Assembly: GCA_003134815.1 (NCBI GenBank)
Contig: PLCO01000015.1
Span: 195,973-259,972 of the forward strand
Length of the DNA: 64,000 bases
Direction of reading: 5' to 3'
Source: Acidobacteriaceae bacterium
GTDB lineage: Bacteria > Acidobacteriota > Terriglobia > Terriglobales > Acidobacteriaceae
Part shown: positions 33,427 to 42,455 of the stretch, one piece after another
Layout of the letters: every line of letters begins with the position of its first letter
Numbering within the stretch: the stretch's first letter is position 1
Notes under the pieces: generated by a model
The model's database searches: none
The model's input: only the letters and a program-made list of their open reading frames with translations
What the model was told of the DNA's origin: nothing
Position numbers and translations under genes: made by a program

Positions 33427-34506
33427 ATGGCAACGAGCCTCAACAATAATAGACTTGAGTCTGTCCTCATTGCCCGCTCGGCCTTTGGGGAAATCTACGA
33501 GCATGCCTGGCTGAAGGCGCTCCGTGATCTTGGGATAAAGGCCGAGCTATTTGACACTCATTGCTATATCCCGCAGAATTTGGCCGGCCGGTTGGAACAG
33601 CACTACTTGCTTGGTCCCCACATCGGCAAAGTGAATCGGCTGGTAGTCGAACGTGTGAGAGAGATGCGACCTGACGTCGCGCATTTCTATCAGGGACACC
33701 ACTACACTCCTGAGACGATAGCGCAAGTTGCAAACTTAACTTTTGCCTCTGGCTCACACTGCGACGATCCATTTGGAAGACGGCATCGAAGAGAATACCA
33801 GCTTCTTATGAAGGCGCTTCCGGAGTACGATGGCTACCACGTTAATAGGCAGTGTAATGTCGCCGAGGCCGCTGCATGCGGTGTCAAACGCGTCCGGGTC
33901 CTCATGACGTATTACATTCCCTGGATGCACTACCCATGTGCTCTGAGCGCACAGGAACAACGTGATTTTGGATCCGATGTAGTCTTCGCCGGGCACATGG
34001 AGCCCGATCTGCGTATCGAATGTCTGTCGAGAGTTGCGCGAGCTGGGCTGAGATGCAGGATCTTCGGGGGTGAGGCGCAATGGAGATCGGCGCTTCCCGG
34101 TGACGTTTATCGCGTCGCGGGTCCGACCCCTAATGTGAGAGGCGCTGACTACCGGCGGGCCCTTTGCGCAAGTAAAATCGCTTCCTGCTTCTTCAGCAAA
34201 TGGAATCGCGATCAATATACGAATCGATCGTGGGAGATCCCGGCCTGTGGCACATTTCTTCTTTCTGAGCGGACTCCGGCCATGCAGGAGTTTTACTGTG
34301 AAGGGAAAGAGGCGGAGTTTTTCGAAAGTCTCGAGGAGTTTATCGATAAAGTGCAATTTTATCTGCGCGACGAATCCGCCAGAAAACGGATTGCGGCGGC
34401 TGGATATGCGCGCGTGATTGCTTCTGGAAACGATATCTACAGCAGAATGCGACAATGGCTCGCGGATGTTACAAAGTGGCGCGATGAAAAGCAGCTTGAA
34501 AGTTGA
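33427..34506 (+). CDS. CgeB-like glycosyltransferase
   Basis: The 359-residue protein resembles the CgeB/Glyco_trans_1_2 group. It has an N-terminal domain with YEHAWLKALRDLGIKAELFD and MRPDVAHFYQGHHYTPET. The conserved C-terminal segment is NRDQYTNRSWEIPACGTFLLSERTPAMQEFY, followed by ESLEEFIDKVQFYLRDESARKRIA. CgeB itself is a spore-coat protein, but relatives are frequent in polysaccharide loci and act as glycosyltransferases. It lies between the GT-B genes and two methyltransferases on the same strand. Confidence 0.8.
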   Translation: MATSLNNNRLESVLIARSAFGEIYEHAWLKALRDLGIKAELFDTHCYIPQNLAGRLEQHYLLGPHIGKVNRLVVERVREMRPDVAHFYQGHHYTPETIAQVANLTFASGSHCDDPFGRRHRREYQLLMKALPEYDGYHVNRQCNVAEAAACGVKRVRVLMTYYIPWMHYPCALSAQEQRDFGSDVVFAGHMEPDLRIECLSRVARAGLRCRIFGGEAQWRSALPGDVYRVAGPTPNVRGADYRRALCASKIASCFFSKWNRDQYTNRSWEIPACGTFLLSERTPAMQEFYCEGKEAEFFESLEEFIDKVQFYLRDESARKRIAAAGYARVIASGNDIYSRMRQWLADVTKWRDEKQLES

Positions 34507-34563
34507 CCTGCCGAATACACAGTTGACTTAACTGCGCGAATGGCTTCGGAGGGATCCTCGAAC

Positions 34564-35475
34564 ATGGACGATCTTCCCGGTTGCCCATCCTGCGGCCAGC
34601 GAAGCAATCGCGTGATATACACCGACGGTGCGATCAAGCTTCGACGGTGTTCTGCATGTGACCTCGTCTTCACTGACCCGATGGCCGCTGTTGAGCCGTC
34701 ATACTACCAGGAACATGTGGTCTATGCGCATAAGAAGATGTCCGACGCTCAGGAGGAGCGCGTCCATCTTGACAGCCGGCGGATTGCCTGGATGGAGGCG
34801 TTGACGCGACGGGGATCGAAGACGCTCGATATTGGCTGCGGATCGGGCGCTTTTGTGGCCTGTTCGCGCGATGCTGGACGGGACGCCTATGGTATCGACT
34901 TCAACGATCAGGAAATCAGCCTCGGCAAGGCTGCCTTCAATCTGAACGGTTTCCTCATGACGAGCGATGTCCCTTCAATGCCGGACGAGTGGTCCGGGTT
35001 CGACCTGATCACGATGTTTGAGGTGATCGAGCACCTTTCCAATCCGAAGCAGGTGATTCAGGAGGTCCACCGACGCCTGAAAGACGGAGAATACCTGGTT
35101 CTATCCTGTCCTAACGAGCGGAGATGGCAGCCTGCCGGCCGCATCTTCGTCGACTATCCGCCGCATCATCTGACGCGATGGACTCCTAAGTGCCTTCAGC
35201 GATTCCTAGAGAGTAATTCCTTCGAATATGTCGAGACCGAGATTGACGGGAGTCTGCGCGACATTCTATGGACAGCGTATGTTAATCGGCGTGCGCGAAG
35301 TAAGTCAGTGGCTTCAGCCCCCAGTCAAATAGCAGAGCACTCATCGAACTGGAAGTGGGTTCTGGATCGGGCCTTGCGTATAGTCTGCCTGCCCTTTGAC
35401 GCGCTTTTGAAGATTCTCCACATCGGAACCCTGGGGATGCGGGTAGTTGTGCGAAAACCATTCTACCGATCCTGA
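34564..35475 (+). CDS. SAM-dependent methyltransferase with N-terminal zinc-ribbon-like domain
   Basis: The 303-residue protein opens with CPSCGQRSNRVIY and RRCSACDLVF (two CxxC pairs), then has a class I methyltransferase core: LDIGCGSGAFVACSRDAG (SAM-binding motif I), FDLITMFEVIEHLSNPKQVIQEVHRRLKDGEYLVLSCPNE. ATG 34564 follows GGAGGG; ATG 34540 is an alternative. Enzymes of this build in O-antigen or EPS loci methylate sugars, often capping chain ends. A second methyltransferase with the same architecture is next. Confidence 0.85.
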   Translation: MDDLPGCPSCGQRSNRVIYTDGAIKLRRCSACDLVFTDPMAAVEPSYYQEHVVYAHKKMSDAQEERVHLDSRRIAWMEALTRRGSKTLDIGCGSGAFVACSRDAGRDAYGIDFNDQEISLGKAAFNLNGFLMTSDVPSMPDEWSGFDLITMFEVIEHLSNPKQVIQEVHRRLKDGEYLVLSCPNERRWQPAGRIFVDYPPHHLTRWTPKCLQRFLESNSFEYVETEIDGSLRDILWTAYVNRRARSKSVASAPSQIAEHSSNWKWVLDRALRIVCLPFDALLKILHIGTLGMRVVVRKPFYRS

Positions 35476-35590
35476 CTGACTGGATGGACCGGCGACAGTG
35501 CCCCGTTAGGCACTTGCGCTCCTGCCGGCTCATGCGGGGAAAGCAAAATGGAAGTCCCGATCGAAGACTCTCTGCACGCTTCCAAGACCC

Positions 35591-36445
35591 ATGGATGATG
35601 CGCCAATCTGTAGACTTTGCGGCTCGCCGCAGGTCAAGGAAGTGATCTCAGAGGAACGAGACCTTCTCACATATCATATCGTGCGTTGCTCGAGCTGCGA
35701 TCTCATTCAAACGGTCGAGCATTACTCGAAGCTGTCGCCTGACTACGTAAACTTAGACGATTCCGCACTCGACGAAGGCCGTTTGTGGTGCCAGGGAGAA
35801 CATAAGCTCCCTGCATTTGATCAATGGTTGACATACGCATCGCGGTTCGCAACCGAACGGCCTCCAAAACTACTAGATGTCGGGTGTGGCACCGGAGGAT
35901 TCCTGAAGTTTGCTTCTATGAATGGCTTCCACGTCTATGGGTTCGACGCATCAAGGGCGCAGGCTGAGCATGCAGGGACACTCTTCCCCGAGGTGCGGCA
36001 CGCAAGCTCCCTTCAGGCCTACCTCGAACTCCTTAACCAGGCTGAACTGAAATTCGATTGCATCACGCTGTGGGACGTCTTCGAGCACATCAGGAATCCT
36101 ATTCCCTTCATGCAGCAACTTACGAAGGCGTTAGAGCCACGCGGATATCTATTCATCTCGGTTCCCAATGGCCGGGCGATTCCCTGGAAAATCCGGATAC
36201 GTCGACTACTTAACAAGCCTTTGGACCTCGCACCTTGGGAGCATGTCTTCTATCACTCGTTTCGATCGCTTCACAAATGCGCCGAAGCCTCTTCACTGGA
36301 GTGTGTCCATTGCGGAGCCGTCGTTTGCTATCCACGGCCACTTTCATCTTTTGAACTTTGTAGACGCGCCGGCTTCCTTCTGCTTAGAGCGGTCCCCAAC
36401 CTCTCGCCTCAAATCTTCTTTTGGGCGAGAAAGCCATCTGCTTGA
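35591..36445 (+). CDS. SAM-dependent methyltransferase, second copy of the same architecture
   Basis: The 284-residue protein again pairs an N-terminal Cys4 element (CRLCGSPQVKEVI, RCSSCDLIQT) with a class I methyltransferase domain: LLDVGCGTGGFLKFASMNGFHVYGFDAS, FDCITLWDVFEHIRNPIPFMQQLTKALEPRGYLFISVPNG. It is related to its upstream neighbour but clearly diverged, so the two probably methylate different sugar positions. The gap between them (about 115 bases) is longer than elsewhere in the locus and shows no clear signal. Confidence 0.85.
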   Translation: MDDAPICRLCGSPQVKEVISEERDLLTYHIVRCSSCDLIQTVEHYSKLSPDYVNLDDSALDEGRLWCQGEHKLPAFDQWLTYASRFATERPPKLLDVGCGTGGFLKFASMNGFHVYGFDASRAQAEHAGTLFPEVRHASSLQAYLELLNQAELKFDCITLWDVFEHIRNPIPFMQQLTKALEPRGYLFISVPNGRAIPWKIRIRRLLNKPLDLAPWEHVFYHSFRSLHKCAEASSLECVHCGAVVCYPRPLSSFELCRRAGFLLLRAVPNLSPQIFFWARKPSA

Positions 36446-36502
36446 CTTTACCGGCAACGATGTTTGTTCGAGGCGCGCTTTCCATCCTGGAGAATCGCAA
36501 GT

Positions 36503-37765
36503 ATGAGTGATTTCATGGTTGAGACTGACATCGAGAAAAGCTCGGAAGCCTTCGTGAACAGCGTGAAATCCAAACCCCGGCTGAAAGCCGGATTTCTGAC
36601 GTACGATCTTCAGCGGAACACGGAGGATGCGCTCTTCGAGGTGGCACACGCAGCGCCGTTCTCCGTAAAGGCGTTCCCGCTGTTCAGGCATAACGATCAG
36701 GAGCTTTCGAGAGTTGCCTTTCGTCGGGCTGCCGCGAGAGGCAAACACCTGGGCATCAACGTTAAGGGCAGCACGCCGGAGGGACTTGTATTCAACCCGG
36801 AATGGGCGGTCGGCCTGGATTGCGCGCGCGAGTCCGATGTGGTTGTTCTGAAGGGGTTGCTCGGCCTGGGAGCAATTTGGTGCGCGTTTTGCGCTCGAAT
36901 TCTCGGGCGAGTCGTGATCTCAACCAATCAAACACTCCCGGTGAAGTGGGAAAGGCGGCGGCGCTGGTGGATCAGGCTGTCAAAACGGTTGCTGCTTCGC
37001 ATGTGCCAGCTTCATATCTATCAGAGTCCCACCGCGTTTGAAGTTCTCACCGCCGTATACGGCTGTGCGCCTGAACGGATGATTTCCGCCCCATACGAGG
37101 CCGGGGCCGCATTATTCAGGAGGATCCTCAGCGGCGTAAGAACCGGGCGGAATGCACGCGATCATCTTGGATCCGATTCAGCAGTAATCTTTCTGTACGC
37201 GGGTAACCTCGTTTCGTTTAAGGGCGTAGCGGATATCGTAAGATCTGCTGCGCTGCTTCCTAAGAACGTCTCATTCGAGTGTGTCTTCGTCGGGCCTGAG
37301 GAGCCGGCGAATAGGGAAGGTGGAACGATCGATTTCTTCACGCGACTTGCCCAGTCGATCGATATCGAGCATCGCGTGTGCTTTCTTGCCCCGGTCACGC
37401 CGGAAGAACTGGCTGAGCTCTATTGCGCTGCCGACGCGGTGCTGCTGCCGACGCATAGGGACATGTTCCCCAAGGTTCTGGTGGAAGCCGGACTTGCCGG
37501 TAAGCCGCTGGTGACGACAAGCGCTTGCGGGTCGGCGGGCCTAATTGTGCAGGACGGCGTTAATGGGTTTGTCATCGAACCCGGCGACATTGGGCAGCTA
37601 GCTCAGGCAATGACGAAACTATTCGATCCCGAGTTGCGCGCAAGAATGGGAGCGCGGTCGAAGGAGATTGTCGATCGCTGTTGCAGGATGGATTTAGAAG
37701 TGCAGGGCTATCTTGAGGCGATCGCGCGCGGCGCAGAGTATTTAGGTTCAGTGCAGCGCACCTAG
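36503..37765 (+). CDS. Glycosyltransferase family 4 enzyme
   Basis: The 420-residue GT-B enzyme has KAGFLTYDLQRNTEDALFEVA at the N-terminal domain. In the donor domain it shows FLYAGNLVSFKGVADIVRSAALLP, HRVCFLAPVTPEELAELYCAADAVLLPTHRDMFPKVLVEAGLAGKPLVTT and NGFVIEPGDIGQLAQAM, the standard GT4 pattern with the catalytic Glu pair. ATG 36503 is chosen over 36464 because the upstream residues are atypical. It belongs to repeat-unit assembly; the sugar is unknown. Confidence 0.88.
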   Translation: MSDFMVETDIEKSSEAFVNSVKSKPRLKAGFLTYDLQRNTEDALFEVAHAAPFSVKAFPLFRHNDQELSRVAFRRAAARGKHLGINVKGSTPEGLVFNPEWAVGLDCARESDVVVLKGLLGLGAIWCAFCARILGRVVISTNQTLPVKWERRRRWWIRLSKRLLLRMCQLHIYQSPTAFEVLTAVYGCAPERMISAPYEAGAALFRRILSGVRTGRNARDHLGSDSAVIFLYAGNLVSFKGVADIVRSAALLPKNVSFECVFVGPEEPANREGGTIDFFTRLAQSIDIEHRVCFLAPVTPEELAELYCAADAVLLPTHRDMFPKVLVEAGLAGKPLVTTSACGSAGLIVQDGVNGFVIEPGDIGQLAQAMTKLFDPELRARMGARSKEIVDRCCRMDLEVQGYLEAIARGAEYLGSVQRT

Positions 37766-37824
37766 GTTCGCAAACGGTCAGGCTTGTTCGCCTAGACGAC
37801 CTTCTTCCTGTTTATTCGAGTGAG

Positions 37825-38985
37825 ATGTCTAATCCACAATATCGACTAAGCGTCCTGACCAATTCAGTCTCGAGGATGAATGGCGGTATCTTCGATGCGA
37901 TGCGGAATCTCACCATCGCGATCGCTGCCGAGGGGCGCTACTTCCCGCGCGTGTTCGGCGCCCAGGACGCTTATACAGAAAGCGACAATTCGCGATGGGA
38001 AAGATTACCGACTACAACATTTTCCGTTCGCGGGCCACGCATCTTCGGATATGCGCCGCAATTGGCTGCTGCAGTGGATGCAAGTGACGCGGACATTCTC
38101 CATGTTCATGGCATCTGGATGTATCCATCGGTCGTGGCCTTCCGGTGGTCGCGGGGAGCGCGACCTTATCTTGTAAGCCCGCACGGGTTGCTTAAGCCGC
38201 GCGCTTTGCACAATTCACGGTGGAAGAAGCGGATAGCGGCTCTGCTTTATGAGAATGAACACTTGCGCCACGCCGCTTGTCTGCATGCCTTGAATGTGGC
38301 TGAGGCGGAAGCGCTACGCGCGTATGGATTGACAAATCCAATCAGCATTATTCCCAATGGCACTACACCGCCAGATGATGCGGTTTTTCAACGCTTGCAA
38401 CAGGGGCGATCAATCCTCTATCTAGGAAGATTTCATCCGCTGAAGGGCTTGATGACCATGCTTGAAGCATGGACCGAAGTACGCGAAGATGCGGCTGCGA
38501 CTGGCTGGCGCCTGACGCTTGCCGGATGGGACCAGAATCACCATCGTGCGGAATTAGAGCGTTTCGTGGACCAGCAGCAGCTTCGTTCGAGTGTTGTCTT
38601 TCTCGGCCCGCAGTTTAACGCGGACAAGGATCGCTGCCTTGCCGAGGCGTCTGCATTTATCCTGCCCAGCAGAAGCGAAGGTCTCCCGGTAAGCGTTCTC
38701 GAAGCATGGTCGTGGCAACTGCCGGTTTTGATGACCGACGAATGCAATCTTCCCGACGGCGCGGAAGCAGGAGCCGCCATCATGATGGAGCCCGAAGTAA
38801 GCAGCATCGCGAGGGCATTGCGCCAGTTGTTCTCCCTTACCGATTCAGAGCGCGAGGCAATGGGGCGGAACGGACAACTTCTGGTCAGAGCGCGCTACGA
38901 GTGGCAACAGATTGCAAGGTCTATGACTGAGGTGTACGACTGGGTCCTTGGCAAAGGCCCAAAGCCCTCGTGCGTAATGGGTTGA
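37825..38985 (+). CDS. Glycosyltransferase family 4 enzyme
   Basis: A 386-residue GT4 enzyme with the acceptor-side motifs MNGGIFDAMRNLTIAIA (Gly-Gly loop), DILHVHGIWMYPS and SPHGLLKPRALHNSRWKKR. The donor site has ILYLGRFHPLKGLMTMLEAW and FILPSRSEGLPVSVLEAWSWQLPVLMTDECNLPDG, with the EX7E glutamates. The HGIWM and SPHGML-type motifs are seen in mannosyl- and fucosyl-type EPS transferases, but the donor cannot be fixed. It starts 60 bases after the previous gene. Confidence 0.9.
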   Translation: MSNPQYRLSVLTNSVSRMNGGIFDAMRNLTIAIAAEGRYFPRVFGAQDAYTESDNSRWERLPTTTFSVRGPRIFGYAPQLAAAVDASDADILHVHGIWMYPSVVAFRWSRGARPYLVSPHGLLKPRALHNSRWKKRIAALLYENEHLRHAACLHALNVAEAEALRAYGLTNPISIIPNGTTPPDDAVFQRLQQGRSILYLGRFHPLKGLMTMLEAWTEVREDAAATGWRLTLAGWDQNHHRAELERFVDQQQLRSSVVFLGPQFNADKDRCLAEASAFILPSRSEGLPVSVLEAWSWQLPVLMTDECNLPDGAEAGAAIMMEPEVSSIARALRQLFSLTDSEREAMGRNGQLLVRARYEWQQIARSMTEVYDWVLGKGPKPSCVMG

Positions 38986-39054
38986 AGGCATTCTTATGAA
39001 AGACAATCTTCCGTGCGATGAATACCAACAAGCTTCAAGGCCGCGCGCGCTCCA

Positions 39055-40272
39055 ATGGGATTGACTTCTCCCGCAAGAATCATTGTCATTAGTCAGTTTT
39101 TTGGTCCGGATCAATCGGCGGTCGGGCAGTTTCTGGCTGACTTTGCAATTGGCGCCTCAGAGGCGGGACACGATGTTCGCGTAATTTGCGGCGCAGGTGA
39201 TTATGTCGCGGATGAGGTCACGGCTCGTAGCGTCGTTCAACGCGAGAGCCTCGAATCCGCTGATCGGGCCGCCGGCAACGGAACTATCCGCATTGCCCGA
39301 GTCAAAACCGCGACATTCTCGCAAAGCAAACTGAGGAAATTGATTTCCTACGCCACTTTCTACGCGGGAGCGCTATGGGAAGCACTACTAATCCCGAATC
39401 CGGATGTGGTTATCACGCTCACTGCGCCGCCTGGACTGGCGTGGATCGGCTGGCTGATGAAACGGATCCACGGGTGCCGTCACGTTGCCTGGGAGATGGA
39501 TTTGTATCCGGACATTGCCATCGCACTTGAAATGCACGTTGCCGGCTGGACCTCGCGGATGCTGGACTTTCCACGGCGCAGGGCGGACGCCGTGATCGCT
39601 CCGGGCGAATGCATGAAAGCGCGCCTGCTACAACACCAGATTCCCGACGATCGAATTCTGGTGGTGGAGAATTGGGCCGATGGGCGCCGAATCTTTCCGC
39701 TCCCTTTTCCCAAGCAGAAGCCACTGCGCATTCTGTACTCGGGAAATCTCGGAATGGCGCACGATGTCGCGACCATTCGCGCGGTAATGGTGCAGTTGGC
39801 AAATCTTCCCGAATTCCATTTTGCTTTTTCCGGCGGCGGTCTTGCGCGCAGGGAATTGATTGACTTCTGCCAGAAACTCGGAATCGGAAATGTTTCTTTT
39901 TCTGGCTACGTTCGTCTTAAAGATCTGGGAACAAGCCTCGCGGAGTGTCACGTGGGCCTGGTGACGCAGAAATCACCGACCCTGGGCGCAGTTGTGCCAA
40001 GCAAGGTTTACGGGTTGATGGCGGCTGGGAGACCAGTTCTCTATATTGGCCCCGAGGAAGCTACTCCTGCCCTTCTAATTGATAAGTTCGATTGCGGCTG
40101 GCGATTTGACTGCGACGATGAAGCCGGCGTATCGGCTCTTCTTATGAGGCTGCTTGAACACCCGGAAGAGTTGCACAGAAAAGGGCAAAACGGTCACGAA
40201 GCGTTCATTGCCAGTTACGACAAGCCTGCGGGAGTGGCCCGAGTGATGCAAGCCCTGGGTCTGCCAACGTAG
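39055..40272 (+). CDS. Glycosyltransferase family 4 enzyme, WbuB/WcaI-like
   Basis: The 405-residue protein begins IIVISQFFGPDQSAVGQFLADFAIGASEAGHDVRVICG and has ALLIPNPDVVITLTAPPGLAWIG, HVAWEMDLYPDIAIAL, ILVVENWADGRRIFPLP and ILYSGNLGMAHDVATI. That succession is typical of WbuB/WcaI-type transferases acting on deoxyaminosugars. It ends GAVVPSKVYGLMAAGRPVLYIGPEE, the donor-site helix. Such enzymes often add the second sugar onto the FucNAc- or QuiNAc-type primer, which fits the three genes that follow. Confidence 0.88.
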   Translation: MGLTSPARIIVISQFFGPDQSAVGQFLADFAIGASEAGHDVRVICGAGDYVADEVTARSVVQRESLESADRAAGNGTIRIARVKTATFSQSKLRKLISYATFYAGALWEALLIPNPDVVITLTAPPGLAWIGWLMKRIHGCRHVAWEMDLYPDIAIALEMHVAGWTSRMLDFPRRRADAVIAPGECMKARLLQHQIPDDRILVVENWADGRRIFPLPFPKQKPLRILYSGNLGMAHDVATIRAVMVQLANLPEFHFAFSGGGLARRELIDFCQKLGIGNVSFSGYVRLKDLGTSLAECHVGLVTQKSPTLGAVVPSKVYGLMAAGRPVLYIGPEEATPALLIDKFDCGWRFDCDDEAGVSALLMRLLEHPEELHRKGQNGHEAFIASYDKPAGVARVMQALGLPT

Positions 40273-40351
40273 ATCAACTGTTGAACTCGTTCTCTCGATT
40301 TTCCTCGATTGACTCCTTCCCAATGAACAAGATATCCCCAGATAAGCCGGC

Positions 40352-41350
40352 ATGAACGAACGAGTATTGGTCACCGGCGCGGATGGATTTGTAGGGCGGC
40401 ACGTTTGTCGAAGACTCATTGCATTGGGATACATTCCACTGGCTGGACTCCGGACTCTGAAAATGTGGCCGGAGTTGCAGCGAGTGGTTCCGGGATTGAC
40501 TGAGTATTCTCTTCTGGGAGATCTAGGCGAAGATCAGAATCTGAGTGCTCACCTCGTGAATGTTTCCGCTGTTATCCACTTAGCGGCTCGCCCCCCGGTG
40601 ATGTCGGCTAACACCGCCGGGACCTCCCAGGTTTATCGGCGCGTGAATGTGGGAGGCACGAAATCCGCTGTTCGCGCCGCTCTTACAGCGGGCGTTCGAA
40701 GATTCATCTTCGTGAGCACGGTAAAGGTGCTCGGCGAGTCAACGTCGACAACATCCTTTACCGACGACTCGCCTGCAAATCCCCGGAACCCCTATGCAGC
40801 GTCGAAATGGGAAGCAGAAGAGACACTCCGCGAAATTGCTGCAAAGACTGGGCTAGAAGTGGTGATCGTTCGCCCGCCGCAAGTCTACGGCCCTGGAGTT
40901 CGAGGAAACTTTCTCCGGCTTGTCAGGCTCGTCGATCGTGCTCTGCCGCTACCATTGCCCCATAAAAAGAATCGCCGCAGTCTGCTCGGGGCTGAAAACC
41001 TTGCCGATTTCCTTGTGCATTGCGTTGACAATCGAAAAGCTGCCGGGCAGGCTTTTCTCGTGAAGGACTCTGAGGACCTCTCGACTCGCGAGTTAATTCA
41101 GCAATTGGCACACCGCTTGGGCCGGCCGGCGCGAATCGTGCCCGTTCCGGAGCCCCTCATTCGTTTCGCTGCAACACTTGCCTTGAAGAAGGAAGAGGCC
41201 GGCAGGTTTTTGGATTCGCTCGTGATTGATTCCCATCGCGCTCAACAGTTGTTGCAGTGGGATCCGCCCGTGTCGTTTGATGATGGATTGGCGGCGACTG
41301 CACGGTGGTATCAAGACCTGAAGACGGCAAGGAAAGCGAATATCCTCTGA
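40352..41350 (+). CDS. NAD-dependent epimerase/dehydratase, WbpV-like
   Basis: The 332-residue short-chain (extended) dehydrogenase has the Rossmann motif VTGADGFVGRHV at residues 6-17, VIHLAARPP, STVKVLGES and the catalytic YAASK (YxxxK). It ends with the nucleotide-sugar binding part. In loci with a WbpM-like dehydratase and a WbpL-like transferase, this enzyme usually reduces UDP-4-keto-6-deoxy-GlcNAc at C4 to UDP-QuiNAc or UDP-FucNAc. Its TGA stop overlaps the ATG of the next gene (TGATG), so the two are translationally coupled. Confidence 0.87.
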   Translation: MNERVLVTGADGFVGRHVCRRLIALGYIPLAGLRTLKMWPELQRVVPGLTEYSLLGDLGEDQNLSAHLVNVSAVIHLAARPPVMSANTAGTSQVYRRVNVGGTKSAVRAALTAGVRRFIFVSTVKVLGESTSTTSFTDDSPANPRNPYAASKWEAEETLREIAAKTGLEVVIVRPPQVYGPGVRGNFLRLVRLVDRALPLPLPHKKNRRSLLGAENLADFLVHCVDNRKAAGQAFLVKDSEDLSTRELIQQLAHRLGRPARIVPVPEPLIRFAATLALKKEEAGRFLDSLVIDSHRAQQLLQWDPPVSFDDGLAATARWYQDLKTARKANIL

Positions 41351-42378
41351 TGCGCCTCTTTGTTCTGCTTTTTCTAGTTTCGGCTCTCATCACCGCCGGG
41401 GTACGTATGGTCCTCGTCCGTCGCGGCCTGTTAGACTTTCCCAACTCCCGCAGCTCTCATTCGGTTCCTGTCCCGCGAGGTGGAGGCGTGGGGATCGTCG
41501 TAGTCTTTCTGTCATCCGTCGTCTGGATTCTTTCGAGGAATCTCATTCCGGCTCGGCTCGCCTGGGCACTGGTCGGGGGCGGACTTGCGATCGCCATTGT
41601 AGGATTTCTCGACGATCACTTTGAGTTGCCCCCATGGCCGCGGCTGGCGGTTCATACACTCGCGGCAGGATGGGCTCTTTGGTGTCTCGGTGCAATGCGA
41701 CCTTTGCAACCTGGTAACAGCGGTTTCATTTTGACTTGGGTGGCCCGAGCCGCCGCCCTTGGCGCGTTAGTCTGGCTCACGAACCTGTTCAACTTCATGG
41801 ATGGAATCGACGGGCTGGCCGGAATGGAAGTGGTACTCGTCAGCGTCTTCGGCGCCGTTCTAATGATTCAGGATGGCTTGCCGGACTATTCGCGGCTTTC
41901 CTGGTCACTGGCCGCCGCAAGCTTGGGCTTCCTGGTTTGGAACTGGCCGCCCGCCAAGATCTTTATGGGGGACGTTGGAAGCGGATTTCTTGGATTCACG
42001 CTGGGCACGTTGGCGCTCTTCTCCTCGAGATCGAAGCCGGAACTGCTTTGGCCGTGGCTGATTTTGCTTGCTGCTTTTCTCGTGGACGCCACCGTCACTC
42101 TCTTGCGCCGAACGATTTCGCGCGCGCGATGGTATGACGCTCATTGCAGTCACGCCTATCAACACGCCGCCCAAAGCTGTACCAGCCATGCGAAGGTCAC
42201 TCTGGCAGTCACCGCAATCAATGTCGGATGGTTGCTGCCACTGGCATGGGCTGCGTACCGGTTTCCGCAAGCTGCGCCTGCATTTGCCGCGGTAGCATTC
42301 GTCCCACTCGTGCTGTTAACGCTTCGATTCAAAGCAGGTCGGGAGCAGTCTCTTTCAGTTGCTGCCCTTCGAGATTGA
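41350..42378 (+). CDS. Undecaprenyl-phosphate sugar-1-phosphate transferase, WbpL-like
   Basis: The 342-residue membrane protein of the MraY/WecA superfamily has about ten helices. Its conserved cytoplasmic motifs are SHSVPVPRGGGVGI, VGFLDDHFELPPWPRL (the DD pair), NLFNFMDGIDGLAGME, AKIFMGDVGSGFLG and the HAYQHA-type basic loop. It starts repeat-unit synthesis by moving a sugar-1-phosphate from UDP onto undecaprenyl phosphate at the inner membrane. No PglC/WbaP-type primer is present, so this is the likely initiating enzyme of the locus. It overlaps the epimerase gene by one base. Confidence 0.92.
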   Translation: MRLFVLLFLVSALITAGVRMVLVRRGLLDFPNSRSSHSVPVPRGGGVGIVVVFLSSVVWILSRNLIPARLAWALVGGGLAIAIVGFLDDHFELPPWPRLAVHTLAAGWALWCLGAMRPLQPGNSGFILTWVARAAALGALVWLTNLFNFMDGIDGLAGMEVVLVSVFGAVLMIQDGLPDYSRLSWSLAAASLGFLVWNWPPAKIFMGDVGSGFLGFTLGTLALFSSRSKPELLWPWLILLAAFLVDATVTLLRRTISRARWYDAHCSHAYQHAAQSCTSHAKVTLAVTAINVGWLLPLAWAAYRFPQAAPAFAAVAFVPLVLLTLRFKAGREQSLSVAALRD

Positions 42379-42455
42379 CTCGATCGTCAAATCATCTGGA
42401 CCTCCGCATGAGTTCCCCTTCCCTTCTGCGTCACTCTGGAATGTGAGTTCCCCTC

